Source: Atopsyche davidsoni
Lineage: Eukaryota > Arthropoda > Insecta > Trichoptera > Hydrobiosidae
DNA length: 64,000 nt
Assembly: GCA_022113835.1 (NCBI GenBank)
Contig: JAILWY010000002.1
Coordinates: forward strand, 226,501-290,500
Direction: 5' to 3'
Below, in pieces: positions 47,823-61,100 of the stretch. A program made the translations under genes and the position numbers. The notes below the pieces were generated by a model that was not told where the DNA came from, searched no databases, and saw only the letters and a list, made by a program, of their open reading frames with translations. How positions within the stretch are numbered: position 1 is the first letter of the stretch; each line of letters opens with the position of its first letter.

Positions 47823-48777
47823 CAAAGGAAGGATTTTTAATGTCACAAAAACACAGTTATTTACTATTACCATTTAATCAAAACCTGTATTCTCAACTAA
47901 AGGAACCAGCATTGTGAGATTCAAATTCATCTTTAAAAATTCAATATCCAACTTGCTTTTCACTAAACGGTTTTCCTCCTCTTATAAGCTCCAATTATAT
48001 TTTCAGTGTATCAGATTTTATTTCTGAATTAATCAGAAGTTTTTGAGTTTGAAACCAGGAAAGTAAATATATGTTATGATATCATTTAACTAAAAAAGTA
48101 AAAATTATATATAAATAATACTTTTTACTGAAATATTTTTCACGGGGAAAATTTTTCGAATAGCTGTTAGTTGCCTTTTTGGTAAAAACTTTTATTTATT
48201 TCGCCACTGACAAGCATAAGAGCTGATAATATTTTTTTACATTTTGTATTAGATTGTGAATGCCAGGTACACAAGGTAACGAATTCATAAAAATTAATCT
48301 TATCAATACCTAAAAACAAAAAGGAAAAGTTGAGAATAAAGACAATGATATTTAAATAGTATTAAAAAAAATTCAGTTCAGCAGTGTGGTGACATTTGGT
48401 AAGTTTTCTGACTATGTTAATTAGATATACACACAAGAATATTACAAATGATCCACTTTACAAATAGTTAAAACATATCTTCATACAATTTAAAAAAAAT
48501 CTCAAAAACAAACCAATTTAAAAAAATGGCTTAGAATTAATGTTTACGATCATTTACTAAATAAATTCTTGTGCGTTTAAGACAAATTTACTGAACTGTT
48601 AAAAATACTTAAAATGTCAAAGTTCATAACAAGCACACCATACTTAATACAAAATATAAAAAAAGATTTATTCAAAATTATAAAACCCAATATACGATAA
48701 TAAATATAAAATAGAATATAAATATTAATAAGGCTTCAAATATGTAAATAGCCCACTCTAAGAATTGTCTTCCATTT

Positions 48778-48911
48778 TTAGGTTTTTATTGCATAAGGAG
48801 GGTTTGCCAGTGACACGGCAGCAGCCAGCATTGCAGCAGCTGAGGCTGTAGATTGCCATGTATTACACTTCCACTCTAGAGATCGAAGGCAATCCTCATG
48901 TTGGATGCACT
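48778..48911 (-). CDS. Orphan exon-like frame ending in an Ala-rich tail
   Basis: Minus strand: acceptor TCTAATCTAG then 43 open codons (ECIQHEDCLRSLEWKCNTWQ, an Ala-rich stretch AAAMLAAAVSLANPPYAIKT) and TAA. It would require one base of a codon from an upstream exon. It could be an exon of an unrecognised gene, 3' untranslated sequence of AMPD, or chance. Confidence 0.25.
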
Positions 48912-49036
48912 CTAGATTAGAATGCAAGTTTAATATTTATACTTGAAAAAGAAACGATAAAATGGTGAACTATTGTTAGAAGTATTATAGTTGAGGTTTT
49001 ACACGAGTGTAAAGATGTGTCAGCAATGAATTGTGT

Positions 49037-49060
49037 TTATCCTTTGTCAGATTGCTCTCC
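49037..49060 (-). CDS. Possible alternative last coding exon of AMPD
   Basis: A good acceptor (TTGTTATTTTCAG) is followed in phase 0 by GEQSDKG and TAA. The preceding AMPD exon can end in phase 0 at 51,189 with donor AAG|GTTTCTT, the same donor hexamer used after the exon at 52,754. Splicing would replace the read-through tail VSC by GEQSDKG. Evidence is splice logic only. Confidence 0.3.
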   Translation of the reverse strand, partial: GEQSDKG

Positions 49061-49344
49061 CTGAAAATAACAATATTTAGAAATTGTAATGGCGTCCATA
49101 CTGACAGTCTACAAACTACTTACTCTAAATGTAAACTATTCCATGACCAATCTCTGCTCTCACCCGGAACGTTTGGATTTGTGGGGCTAAAAGCATTTTG
49201 ACGCAACCGCTTTGACTTCTTAATCAACTAAATTCCAATTGACATATTTGGCTCAAATGAGATTTTGTTATTTCCCCATTACCACATTTAATTGAATAAA
49301 TTTTAATTGAGTATTTTAAGAAATATATATCAGAGTATTTCTTC

Positions 49345-49722
49345 TCTTCTTCAAGTGTCTCTCTTCAGAGGAGGTTGGTGACCATTTATTTCACTGGGCC
49401 AGTCTTACTAATTTGGTTAAACTTCCGATTTTCACCCACTGTCGTAAATTCTACACCCATTCTCTCCTTCCAATGCCTCTTTTTTCTTGAACAATCAGCT
49501 GCAGTAGGCTATACTTATTATTTCGAAAAATATGGCCAAAATAAGATACCTTACGCTGTTTTACCATCGTTAGGTGTTCTCATTCTTTGCACAAGTTTTG
49601 CAGTAGTTCATTTCTTTGAGGAAGACTCTCTTATTTGTGATGCGGTCAACCCATGATATTTTAAGGATTCTCCTATATAGCCACATTTCAAACGCCTCGA
49701 TTTTTCGCATTTTTGCTGTCTT
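49345..49722 (-). pseudogene. LINE 3'-end remnant, copy 2
   Basis: Minus strand repeats the motif set seen at 163-480: KIEAFEMWLYRRILKISWVD, RITNKR, then KQRKVSYFGHIFRNNKYSLL and LIVQEKRGIGRR. Frameshifted. Confidence 0.8.
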
Positions 49723-49794
49723 AATTATTTGATAGAAAGATTGTAATGTTGTAGTGGTTTTTTTTTGTGTTTTTAAAATGAAATGAATTTTATC

Positions 49795-50080
49795 ATCTTC
49801 TTCTGATGCCTCTCCTCATAGGAGGTCGGTCATAGAATATATTTCTATACTAATTCGGCTGTACTTCCAACTTCCAGCCACTGGTTCAAATTCCACATCC
49901 ATGCCCCAATCTCATTTGTGCCGCGGTCAACCCATGGTATTTTAAGATTCTCTTATACAGCCACATTTCTGCCGCCTCAATTTTTCACATAGTAGCTGTC
50001 TTGAGTGTTCAAGCTTCAACTACATAAAGAAGAACTGAGACAACATAATATTTGGTGAATCTCCAGCGAGTTTTCAATGT
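49795..50080 (-). pseudogene. LINE 3'-end remnant, copy 3
   Basis: Minus strand again shows the AEMWLYKRILKIPWVDRGT block and the ERHQKKM-like end, about 70 bases beyond copy 2 and in the same direction; the middle is deleted. Confidence 0.75.
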
Positions 50081-51176
50081 TATGTCTCTGGGACCAGCGT
50101 ATTTAACACATGAAGAATATGACATTCTGATTTGTCAAAATATGATATTGATTTTAAATATTTCAATTATATTACAAAATTTAAATTATAAATGTATAGT
50201 AAAAATTACAGTAAGTAGAAAAAATAAAGTGTGATTTAGAGAAGTAATTTGTCAAAAAATGTATGTTCCATCACAAATTTATGACTCTTTGATATTAGTG
50301 GATTATATAGTGGAGTGGAAATAAGTTGCGTAATTTTATTTAACACAAAAAGTTTCACAGAGGATTATATGTGTGTAGATTTGTAAGGATTATAATACTA
50401 AAATAACAGATCTGAAGTGAATATCACTTTCTATAATTTAACAAGGTCACCTGCTATTTTTTGTTTAGAGTTATAAGTCATATTTTATTTTATTAGCTTT
50501 AGATAAGCAATTTCTGTGCAAAAAAATGCTTCATTCACATAAAACCATAAGTACAAATCATTTTGATAGTAAACCATAATATTGTACAAGTTGAGCTAAT
50601 TGTTAATATGTTCCAGCCGATGCAGTTGCACCAAAATGTCTTATCCCAAGATTTTCGTTATAATATTATTTTAATCTCAAACCATCACTTGTAATTAAAA
50701 TTTTAGCTTTTCGCGAGGTCAGATCATCATATCTGATTTCATAAAAAAATACATTTGTGATTAAAAATATAGATTTTGGTAGGTGAGGATGAGATGAATA
50801 TTTGTTCATTATTAATACTGAAAGGCTTTCATTTTACAGTATAAAAATAACTATTAATTTCTATACAAAACTGTAATAATTGTATACATGTGAAAACTAA
50901 TGATTCTAGCATTTCTATTTAATAGAAAACTTATTGTTTTCTAAAATGTAAGCCCCATTTATGAAATAAAAGCAATGATATTTACTATACCTGGTTTTTG
51001 TATTTTCTCATTTTATAACAGTCGAGTTTTATTTTACAATGAAAAAAATCAAGTAAATTTGAATACATTAGTGACATACAATAACCAGAATGGGAATAAG
51101 AGGCCTCAATGTGGAGGGGTCGGAGGTGTCTCCCTAGATTGATGCAAACGCTATGAAGCAGAAGCAGTATTTATGT

Positions 51177-54100
51177 TTAACAAGAAACCTTAAAGATGTT
51201 GGAGAGTTCGTTGATGAGGGTCTCATAGCGAAAAGCCACGCGGATATCGGGCACGTTAGTGCGAGTGATGTCATTCCCCGGGACGCCCTCCTTGGTGTAG
51301 TTGGGGCCCAGCCAGTACTGCTTGGACTGCACAAGAAATTCCACATTTAATCGATACTACCTCTAAGGCAACACTGGATCAATTTTAAAGCCCATTTTAC
51401 ATAAGTACACATACTGTATAAATTGTACATTTGTTTTCTTGGAATATGAAATATTTGTAACTTGATATATTTATTTAAAAATGAAAGGATAAATCAACAG
51501 ATTTGGTATTAGGTTGGGTTCAGTGACGCTCACCTTGTGCGGGAAGCCGCTCATGATGACACTGTTGCGCGCCAGCTCGCACATGTCGCAGGAGCTGAGT
51601 TTCCACACCTGTGCCGCAATGCTGTATTCCTCCATGAGAGGCTCCTGCACACAAACAAGCTCCTTCAACAACCTGATACATTCCGATCTGGTGAACCGAG
51701 GTTTCCTCCAATCTGTATATGAAGTCGATGAAGCTTGTGATAGTTTTCTTTTGCATTAGTTGAGCGCTACATTAATTTTGTGATACAACATTTGTTATGT
51801 AGATACATATTTATTTTCACAACACTTACATAACTCACAGACTTCACTAATATTAGTAATTTAAAAGAAAAAAAAATTTCTCGCATAAAAGAAATATATA
51901 AATATAAATTATCATTTTTTTTCTCGCTTTACTGATTACATTTTTAATATTTTTGAGTGAAATACTTGAGTGATTTTCCACATGTTCGTTTTTATTTGTG
52001 ACCGGTTTCGCCAACCTTTCACTTTGGCATTATCATTATCATTATCAAATCACTCAAGTATTTTACTCAAAAATATTAAAATGGAATTCCATCAAGTACT
52101 CTCTGTCAAAAATATTGAATTTCTTTACATTTTTAATATTATGAATAAAATACTTTTACGATTTTTCTACATGTGACCGGTATTATCAAACTGATAGTGG
52201 TAACATTTAATAATGGCAATGTGAAAGGTGTGGAGAAATCACAAAAGTATCTTATTTAAAATATTAAAATGAAATTCCACCGAGTACTCTCAGTCATAAT
52301 CTAGTTTACTATTAGTGATAGATAATACTCCACATTATCATCACAAGATATATATGCCAGTTCCGAAAACAGTTAATTTGGTTTATTAGTAGATCTTGGC
52401 TACACAGTGAAATTATATTAATTATAGCATTTTCTTCATAAAAACAGCGCACATTTCAAAATATAATTTGATTTTTAAATAACATAAGAATGATAAATAG
52501 ATAACTTTTAGTAGCCATTTTTAATTTAATTACTTTTTTAGGTTCTGTTGAGTAACATGATTGTACCGGGGCCGAACAATAAAAATAAAAATAGTTGTTT
52601 TGTTTGTAAACAATACACACTTATTCTATGTATATTCTGTAACTGTTGCATCCAATGCAAATTCTACAAAACCGACTGCTCCATAAGTCGCTTGATTGTG
52701 ACGTATATTTATCCTTGTGACAATAAGCTATCTGTGGGTATTGATTAAGAAACCTTAGTGAAGTGAAACTGCAGAGGATCATCAGTACTGAGAGATACGC
52801 AGAGCCCTCGAGCCAGGTACTCGGGGAGGGGGTTGCGATGGTAGTTGAGGAATAGAGAGTTGTTGCTGAGCGGAGACATGGCGATGCCAATCTGCCCCAG
52901 GAAGTACAAATACTGGAGTACAGGAACCTGAAAGCATAAGCAATGCACATATCAGAAAATTTCAGTATATTAAGAAATGTTACAGTGTGATAATAGTTAT
53001 TGTTTTATTGGATTTGTACAAAGTAGGGTGGCTTATGGGTTCTATGTGAAGAGAGATGTTCCTCTTGTTGCAAGCTCTACGTGTTTCAGCACGCTGACAG
53101 CCAATGTGCGGCAGAGACTTTGCAAATCTTAAGCTTGCCAAGTTTTGCCAGTTATACAAACCAAATTAAGAAGATACAAATCCACCACTCACTTAATTAC
53201 TCTGGTGATAGGCAATCTGTTGATGGTAGATTATGATTTATTCCTTTCGGGGCTTTTCATTTCAGCAATATAAAAGTTAGTGGCTTTGGGCCAGTTAAAA
53301 TTGAAATAGTTTCTGTGTTACCTTTCTGAGCAATAAGCCATGTGATATATTTTCAGCCATCATGAAGCCACACACCAGATGCTGGACAGGACCAGCTTCC
53401 CCGCAATGCGGACGGAGAACAAATGTATTCATACCCATCTCTCTGCAATGGATAAGAGTAGTAATTGGGTTAGGTTCGGTTACACTGCATGGACGATAGA
53501 GAGCTAGTAGAAAGTGTTGAATGCAGGTAAACTGAAGATGAAATGGCCAGATGGTGTAACAGAGAATTTCCGTGCTGTGAGTGAGATAAACTGGAGGACA
53601 TTAGGGATTTAATTTGGGGGGGGGGGGCTTGAACCCACCACAGGTTGTAGCGCCAATAATTATGATGATGAATAAGGTCAGGTATATCACAATTGTGTCT
53701 TGGGGTATTAGTGATGTGTATTAGGATGTGACGTGGCTTACTTCCTGAAGTGATTCAAGACCGTCATGTTAGCATACATGTAGTAGAGATAGTAGGCATA
53801 GGGAGGATTCTCCTCATCATCCCATTCTGCAGGAACAGAGACATCCTTGTCAAACAGAGGATTTTCAGGTTTGCTTTCATCGTCCACAGAATCAAAGCCA
53901 ATAACATACTGAAAAAATAAACAACTTATTACTAAATCAACATCAGTAAAATTAAATAAATTTGAAAAACGAAAAAAAGATTTCTAAAGTAACAGGTCAT
54001 GAAAGATATTTAATATGAATATTTATTATTAAAAAATCCACATAGGTTGAATTAACAGACTAAGATTAAGTAACTACTCATGAAACGAAACAATATAAAA

Positions 54101-57100
54101 AATATTGAATATAAGCAATCAATGTAAAAATTATGAGCTTTTGTTATCAACTTATCCTGCAATAAAAATTGCACACAGCAATTGCACTTCAATTTACAGG
54201 ATGGTTAATACGTTGACAGCTGTGTCAGCCACCGGTGGCCGACACGGAGGTATTCCAATTGGGCCACGTCGGTCACCGGTGGCCGTCACGACATACCTGT
54301 AAATACCAATAAATCACATCAAAACTATCTCAATACAAATTAAATAATTGTATTTCAGCCCATTATATTAAATTAAACCTAAAAACGTGAAAACAATTTT
54401 TGGACATTTTACAAAAATCCGCTTGGCGGTCAACGTGTTAAGATTGATACTAAAAATGATGAATTACAAAACATAACATGAATTTCATGGTCCAGAATAA
54501 CACAAAGTATTATACCTGGAGAAACTTGTGAAGTTCCGGGTGAGCTTCGGGGTTGTTGGTTGCATCGAAGAGGGGCTGAAAGATATTCGTGAGGATCTCC
54601 TGGAAGTTGCTCATCATTTTGTTGAGTTTAAAGATATCACTGTTAAAGAAATAAATTAAACGTGTTAGCAAATTAACATATACATATATGTACGTATATA
54701 TGTATATATATAAATGTGTGTATATATACATATATGTGTGTATATATATATATATATAAATACATATATGTATATATATGCATATATATATATCAGGGGT
54801 GTCAAACTCAATTTTGCAGAGGGCCATATATGAAATTTAGAATGTGTTGGCGGGCCGGATTCAAATAAAAAAAATGTACTGAATTATTATAACATTTTAT
54901 TTATTTAATTATATAATATACTGCGTGTGCATAAAATTTTCGGATTTTTTCGTGAAATTGGAGCTTTATTAAAAAAAATTGGTACAATATATTCTATTCA
55001 GGGTACTGTCCATCGTATTCCAAGCGTATTCCAGAAAGGGCATTCTGCATCGATTGAAACAAGTGGTAGTCGGAAGGGGCAAGCTCTGGGCTATAAGGCG
55101 GGTGAAGCAGAACTTCCCATTCACTGTTTTCCAAATAGGTTTTAACCGATCAACATGTGGCCGAGCATTGTCATGATGGAAAATTACAGACTCGTGCCTG
55201 GTCGCATATTCTGGCCGTTTTTCTGCCAATGCTCGCTTCAAACGCATCAATTGTCTGTAGAACTCGCCCGTGATAGTTTGGCCTGATTTCAGCAGATCAT
55301 AGTGGAAGATTCAAAAGCAAGGAAATTGGGTGCCACATGAATTGAAGCTGAGAGACGTCGAAAGGCGATTTTGCATTTCGGAAATGCTGCTTGAACGCCA
55401 CAAAAAGAAATCATGGGGTGATGAAATCAATTCTGGTGATGAAAAATGGATTCGCTACGATAAGCTGAAGCGTAAAAAATCATGGGGTAAGCCCGGACAT
55501 GCAACAACATCGACGACCAGGCCAAATATTCATGGCGCCAATGTAATGCTGTGTAGTTGGTGGGATCAGAAAGAAATCGTGTACTAGGAGCTTCTGAAAC
55601 CAGGCGAAACTGTCAATGGGCAGCGCTACCGACAACAACTGATCAATTTGACCCTTGCAGTGCTCGAAAAACCGCCGGAATGGGACACGAGACACGAACG
55701 AATGATATTGAAGCACGACAAAGGTTCGTGCCATCGTCCAGGACACCATCAAAACGCTGAAATGGGATCTGCTACCGCACCCGCCTTATTTACCAGACCT
55801 GGCCCCTTCCGATTTTTATTTGTTCCGGTCGATGGCGCATGGATTGGCTGGGCTACACTTGGCCAATTTTGAAAAAGTGGAAAATTGGATGCTTGAACGG
55901 TTTCGGTCCGACGCGTCGTTTTATCGTCACGGTATTCGTGTACTGCCAGAGAGATAGCAAAAATGTGATGATACTTTGAATAAACTATTTTTATTTAAAT
56001 TATACACTTTTCATTGATAAAAAAAAGCCCGAAACCTAGTGGCACGCCTAGTTGGACTAAATAGAAATGGAAAAAATACTCAATTCCAAAAATATAGTTA
56101 TAAAATTATTGTTTATATTTTTATGTTAAATAAATAATAAGTAGTAGTAAATAATAGTATGAAAATTCTGGTAATTGGGTCGAATTGGGGCAAACAAACT
56201 TTTGTTTTGAAAAATCATAATTTTATCAAATCATCTTCAAGACTTTATTTGACCTTGTAAAAGGACGGAAATTAAATAATAAACAAATAGGTAAATATAA
56301 ATTTTAATTTTTATAATATTCTGTAAATCAACCAGCTTTCTGCCCAGTAAAGTGATAATTAAATAAATGAAATAATGAAACGATTTCGATTTCCGAGTGA
56401 GATCCGTACTGACTGGGGCTGAAATGGGTGTATTTTCTTTCCCTGAAAGCTTTTGTCACTTTTTTGCGAAACGTGTCATCATATTTTTTTTAACTATCGA
56501 TTAATTTTTCTTTGTTGAAAGTTGGTTTAGAATATTAAAAAAGCTTTCAATTATGTTTATATATTTTTTATTATTAAATTACCGATCTCTTTTAAGGTAA
56601 AATAAATTCTTAAAAATGTTGAAAAATTAGATAAAATTACGACTTTTCAAAGCCAAACTTTGTTAAAAAAAATTGTTATAATTTTTTAGCTAATCTTTTA
56701 CAATAGGTTTATTGGTAATCTTTTATTTCCAATTTAAAAAAAGACACCTAAATGCTTAGGGTTCTAGATCCATCGATTATAATAATCTCCCAATTCCTAA
56801 ACTTTAATCTGGAAAATACATATTAATCATATTAAAAGTAAATATACAAGAGATAAAAAATCACGTCTTTAGAAGAAAGAACGCATCTAACTTTTAACAT
56901 AAATTTTTTTTTTGCAGTAAATTTTTCGCAAAAAATTGTCAAAAAACTCAAAAATTGATCCATCAAAGGGATCAGCCACCATAAGATACTATTTCAACAG
57001 ACTTTTTTATGATTTTCTGGAAAGAATTATTATTTTGAAAATTATATCGATTAACTTATTTTCGTTTACATTTCTCATTTTATTTAGTAAAAAAAAAATT

Positions 57101-57901
57101 ATTTTTTTTCTTAAATAATTTTTTATTGTGGTCGGACAGGAAAATGGTCGGCGGGCGCACGGAAAATGATCGGCGGGCCATGGCGCCTGCGGACACAGGG
57201 TTTGGGACCACCGTGTTAAAGTATAGCCTGATGCGGTTCAATAGTAGTAACGCCATCTCTTAGAAAATCCGAAAAAATTAATGCCCACATCGTATATATA
57301 TAATATAGGGTTGTTAAAAATCATATCAAAGTTATAAAATAGGGTAATTATTTTGACCTCGAGGATCCAGATACCTGACTTCTCTTGTTTTTGACAAGCT
57401 CATTGATGTCAGGTATCGTATTCGTTGTAATTATTTTAAGAATTGATTGGAGATGTTCATTCGTAAGTCTTGTGCGATGTTTGTTCTTATTTATTTTCAT
57501 GACGGAAAACATCTGCTCACATAAAAAGGTACTACCAAACATGCACAGAATGCGTGCTGCATGCTTTTTTAATTCCGGGTAGTTATCCAAACTCTTGAAA
57601 TATTGTGTATAAAATGTAAGAGCGTAAACCTCTTTAAATTTTTTTTTCAAAATACTGTCTGGGCACGCGCTGCCCTTGAAATTACTTATAAATGTAGTGT
57701 GCGCATTTTAAAATATTCGTAGAGGAATTGAGTGAAGTCTAAAAGCTCTAAAAAACATGATTCTTCTTTCTGTGACACATTGCGATCGCGGGCCGGATTG
57801 ATACGGCCCGCGGGCCGTATCTTTGACATGACTGATATATATATATATATATATAAATACATATATGTATATATATGTATACATATATATACATATAAAT
57901 A

Positions 57902-57978
<77 letters not shown>

Positions 57979-58127
57979 GTATATATATATATATATATAT
58001 ATAAATATATATATATTTATATATATATATTTATAAATATATAAATAAATATATAAATAAATATAAATATATATATAAATATATATAAATGTAAATTACT
58101 TATATATATTTATATAGATATAAATAA

Positions 58128-58172
<45 letters not shown>

Positions 58173-61100
58173 AATATATATGCATTCTGTTCAAGACGAG
58201 CCTTATGACACTCACTAAAGTCTAGGAATCTGAATGAGCCAGCGGACGTTGTCTGAGTAGACGTTGTACTGAATTGCCCACTTGGCAAGTTTCTGCCATT
58301 CGTTTGGATTTTTCCCGTAGATCGAGAGCCTCAACTCAGAGTTCTGATATTTACTTTCTTCCAAGTCAGATGCCACTTCCTAAAATGACGGAGAAAATTA
58401 TATTACTTACAAATATGAATAAAGTTTAAATGGTTTCATCTTAATACATTCATAAACTGTCCACTAAAAAGAAAATATATCGAAGACGTTCACTAGACAA
58501 AAAAATAACAATATACCCTAGTTCAATACTTCATGTAATATAAGAGCTTTGTTGGTTCTTTAACCAAAAATATATTGGCTATATTAATGATGATGAAATT
58601 ACCTTAATAATTCTAGCAAAGTATTTTCCGTTGAGATAATTGTCGGTTTTTAAGAACACCTCCCTGAGTCTGCTCTCTCCAATCGGGTTGTACTTAGCGT
58701 TGAACTTATCGAATCTGTGAAAAGTGTTGCGGTCCTGAAACATGATGCAAAAATATCTATTTTCAATCACAGAACACAAGGAAACTAAGCAAACTGGTGA
58801 AGGATGTTGGGATATCGTTAATTACTTTCAGTTTGTCTAGTACACCGAGTGGTCTCACTCGATAAAGCTTGAGGCAGCCTGGAAAAGAGCGAATTCTCTT
58901 TTTGAGCATGCAAAAAAAAGTGGACATTCTATTAAAAAAAAATACCTCAGAAAATATAGCATCAGATGAATCACAGAAGGTGATTGTATTGAATCTGGCA
59001 GAGACAGAGAAACTGGTGGAAAAATTCGAGATAGTAAATCGTTGCACGTGCTTATGCACAGACATAATCATGCAAGCACTTTGCAGCATAGAAGAGAGTG
59101 CAGCTTAGTTTTATTTTAATTCAAATAGGTTTTTGGAGAAACGTTACGTATGACCGGAACTTTGATAATGATTTGAATAATTGGTAATGAGTGAGTCATT
59201 AGATTTCTATCGTCTCATGGATTGGATTTAGAAAGACTTACAGCATGGACGTCCAGCATGTCTACTGTGAGGTCGTAGGTGGTGAGGTTCATGGACTGGA
59301 AAACCTCTTTGAGGGTCATGGCAGTTCCGCGCGTACATGTCACAACTTCGTCTGCGTGTTTCTTGAGAGTTTTCTTGATGAAGCGCAGTAAATGCTTTTG
59401 GTTCATGCACGATGCTGCATGGATGTGAGTGTCTACTTTTCTGTAAATAAATGTGAATAGAAATAAATAATTAATCTAACAACTTAATTAGAATCCCATT
59501 ATCGCAGCTACCACAACTAAATTAGCAAGGAAAATGCAAGAAATTAGATCGCAGACTGAAGTTGTCTCAGCTGAATTCAAATTAGATAACCTATTTTTTT
59601 TACTGTACTTAAAAGAATTCTTGGCTGCTGAGCTCTAGTTTTATAATTTGTGCTCTGTGCACATCCATGGTGATATATCCATGAAAGACTTATTTATTAA
59701 AGATGACCTAAGCCGAGACTGCTGCTGTTCTGGCATCCGCGGTCTTCTTAACCCTAGGAGTTTGTATCTTCTTACCCTAGTTAATTTATTGAAACGGTAG
59801 GCACCATCAACTTAAGGTAGAATCATATTCATAAGTTGTGATACATATTGTTATATGTCCAAATGTGCTCAAGGAACTAAACAGGAGATTCCTAAAACAT
59901 ATAGATGACCATCATCTGAAAATACCTTAAACTAAGGAGGGTAATCAGAATTTCATTAATTTATATTAATGAAATTGGTAATGCAAAACAGTCCAAGTAA
60001 TTGCATATTGCATTGTATACTTATAATGTCAAATAGCTTGCAGTAATGTGTAAAGTTGTATACCGGATATTGTAGAAGTCTCTATGTGGAACAGCCTTTT
60101 GTGAAGCTAATTCCCTCAGCTCATTGAGAAGGACGTGCAGCTGGAATTTGGATGAGAGGTAACTCAATCTGCGGTAGCAGAACGACTTCCTGGAACACAA
60201 TGTGTTACATGAGATCTGGCATTCATCTTCAGATGTAATGATTTTTATATGCAGAGTATCAACTTATGTAATTAGATATGGATTATACAACTAGAATAAT
60301 CGAAAGCAACTTCAGTTCCCACATTGAAACATATTAGAATAATTAAATGCAAATGAGTCTTCCTGTACAATGCGTTGACTGTACTATTTCATTTGCACAT
60401 TTTGGATCGTACTGATGATTTAATTTTCAGTATCAGTACTCATTTTTTTTTTATTGAAAATATTTATAGTTCAATTGTGATGATATTTTACACGGTATGT
60501 TTGTGATAGTTAGTAATCTACAAAATTAATCAGGTAATTTAAATTCAACCTATTTAGCCGCAGCTCAGATTTAAAACTGATCGAATGCCACACTCGTCAG
60601 ACCCGAGCGATGCTCTCTATATCTGAGACTGGTATTATAAGACTCTAGTATTTGTCTCGATGTTTACAGGAAAATCACAGAAGATCTATGTCATATTTAT
60701 TGAAGGGTTTTCTTTCCCGTCGAACCGGGATCGCCGAGCAACGAGGCGGCCGCGACCCCGATGCGCCGACCCAACTCACAGCGGTCCATCGGCGATCATG
60801 GCGCACAGCACGTTCATGTCCTGCACGAACTCCGGGAGCTCGGTGTACGCGTACTCCAGGGGCCGGTCCAGCTCGGAGTCCTCCTCGCTGGCGTAGACCT
60901 GGAACACGCCGCGCACGGGTCGCACCGTGTAGCGCTTGCTGGCCGGGGTCGGGCAGTCCCAGGGGTCGCCCTCGGACGCAGGTGCGTGCACGGGGTGGTC
61001 TGGGGACAGAGCCACATGAGAAAGGAAGCACCGGCCCGCCCGAGAACCGCGAACCACGAACCGACACGAAACCGCTTATTGCAGCTTTTTTAGTCGAGTG

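Larger units (their letters stand above)
43070..48770. other. Long AT-rich non-coding interval
   Basis: No gene supported apart from the separately listed repeats. A GC-richer patch at about 44,520-44,650 and short exon-like frames were looked at and not accepted. Around 43,725-43,770 there is a sequence resembling a pogo-type end (ACAGCAGAACCTCTCAGA), uncertain. Confidence 0.5.
54921..57292 (-). mobile_element. Mariner-type element nested in the hAT, itself interrupted
   Basis: Left end CTGCGTGTGCATAAAATTTT and right end (inverted) CGATGTGGGCATTAATTTTT share a CGGATTTT-containing inverted repeat, each next to TA (54,919-54,920; 57,293-57,294). Minus-strand coding at 54,969-55,300 reads [20 protein letters not shown] and [12 protein letters not shown] (second Asp region). 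The 5' half is separated from the 3' half by about 1.9 kb of other elements. Confidence 0.7.
54794..57834 (-). mobile_element. hAT element, 3.0 kb, hosting nested transposons
   Basis: Ends CAGGGGTGTCAAACTCAATT and, inverted, CAGTCATGTCAAAGATACGG; flanks are an ATATATAT octamer on each side within TA repeats. Both ends equal those of the 196-bp element at 45 kb. Coding content is the hAT C-terminal dimerisation region only (57,348-57,650). Most of the interior is other transposons. It lies in the AMPD intron between exons at 54,639 and 58,216. Confidence 0.85.
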
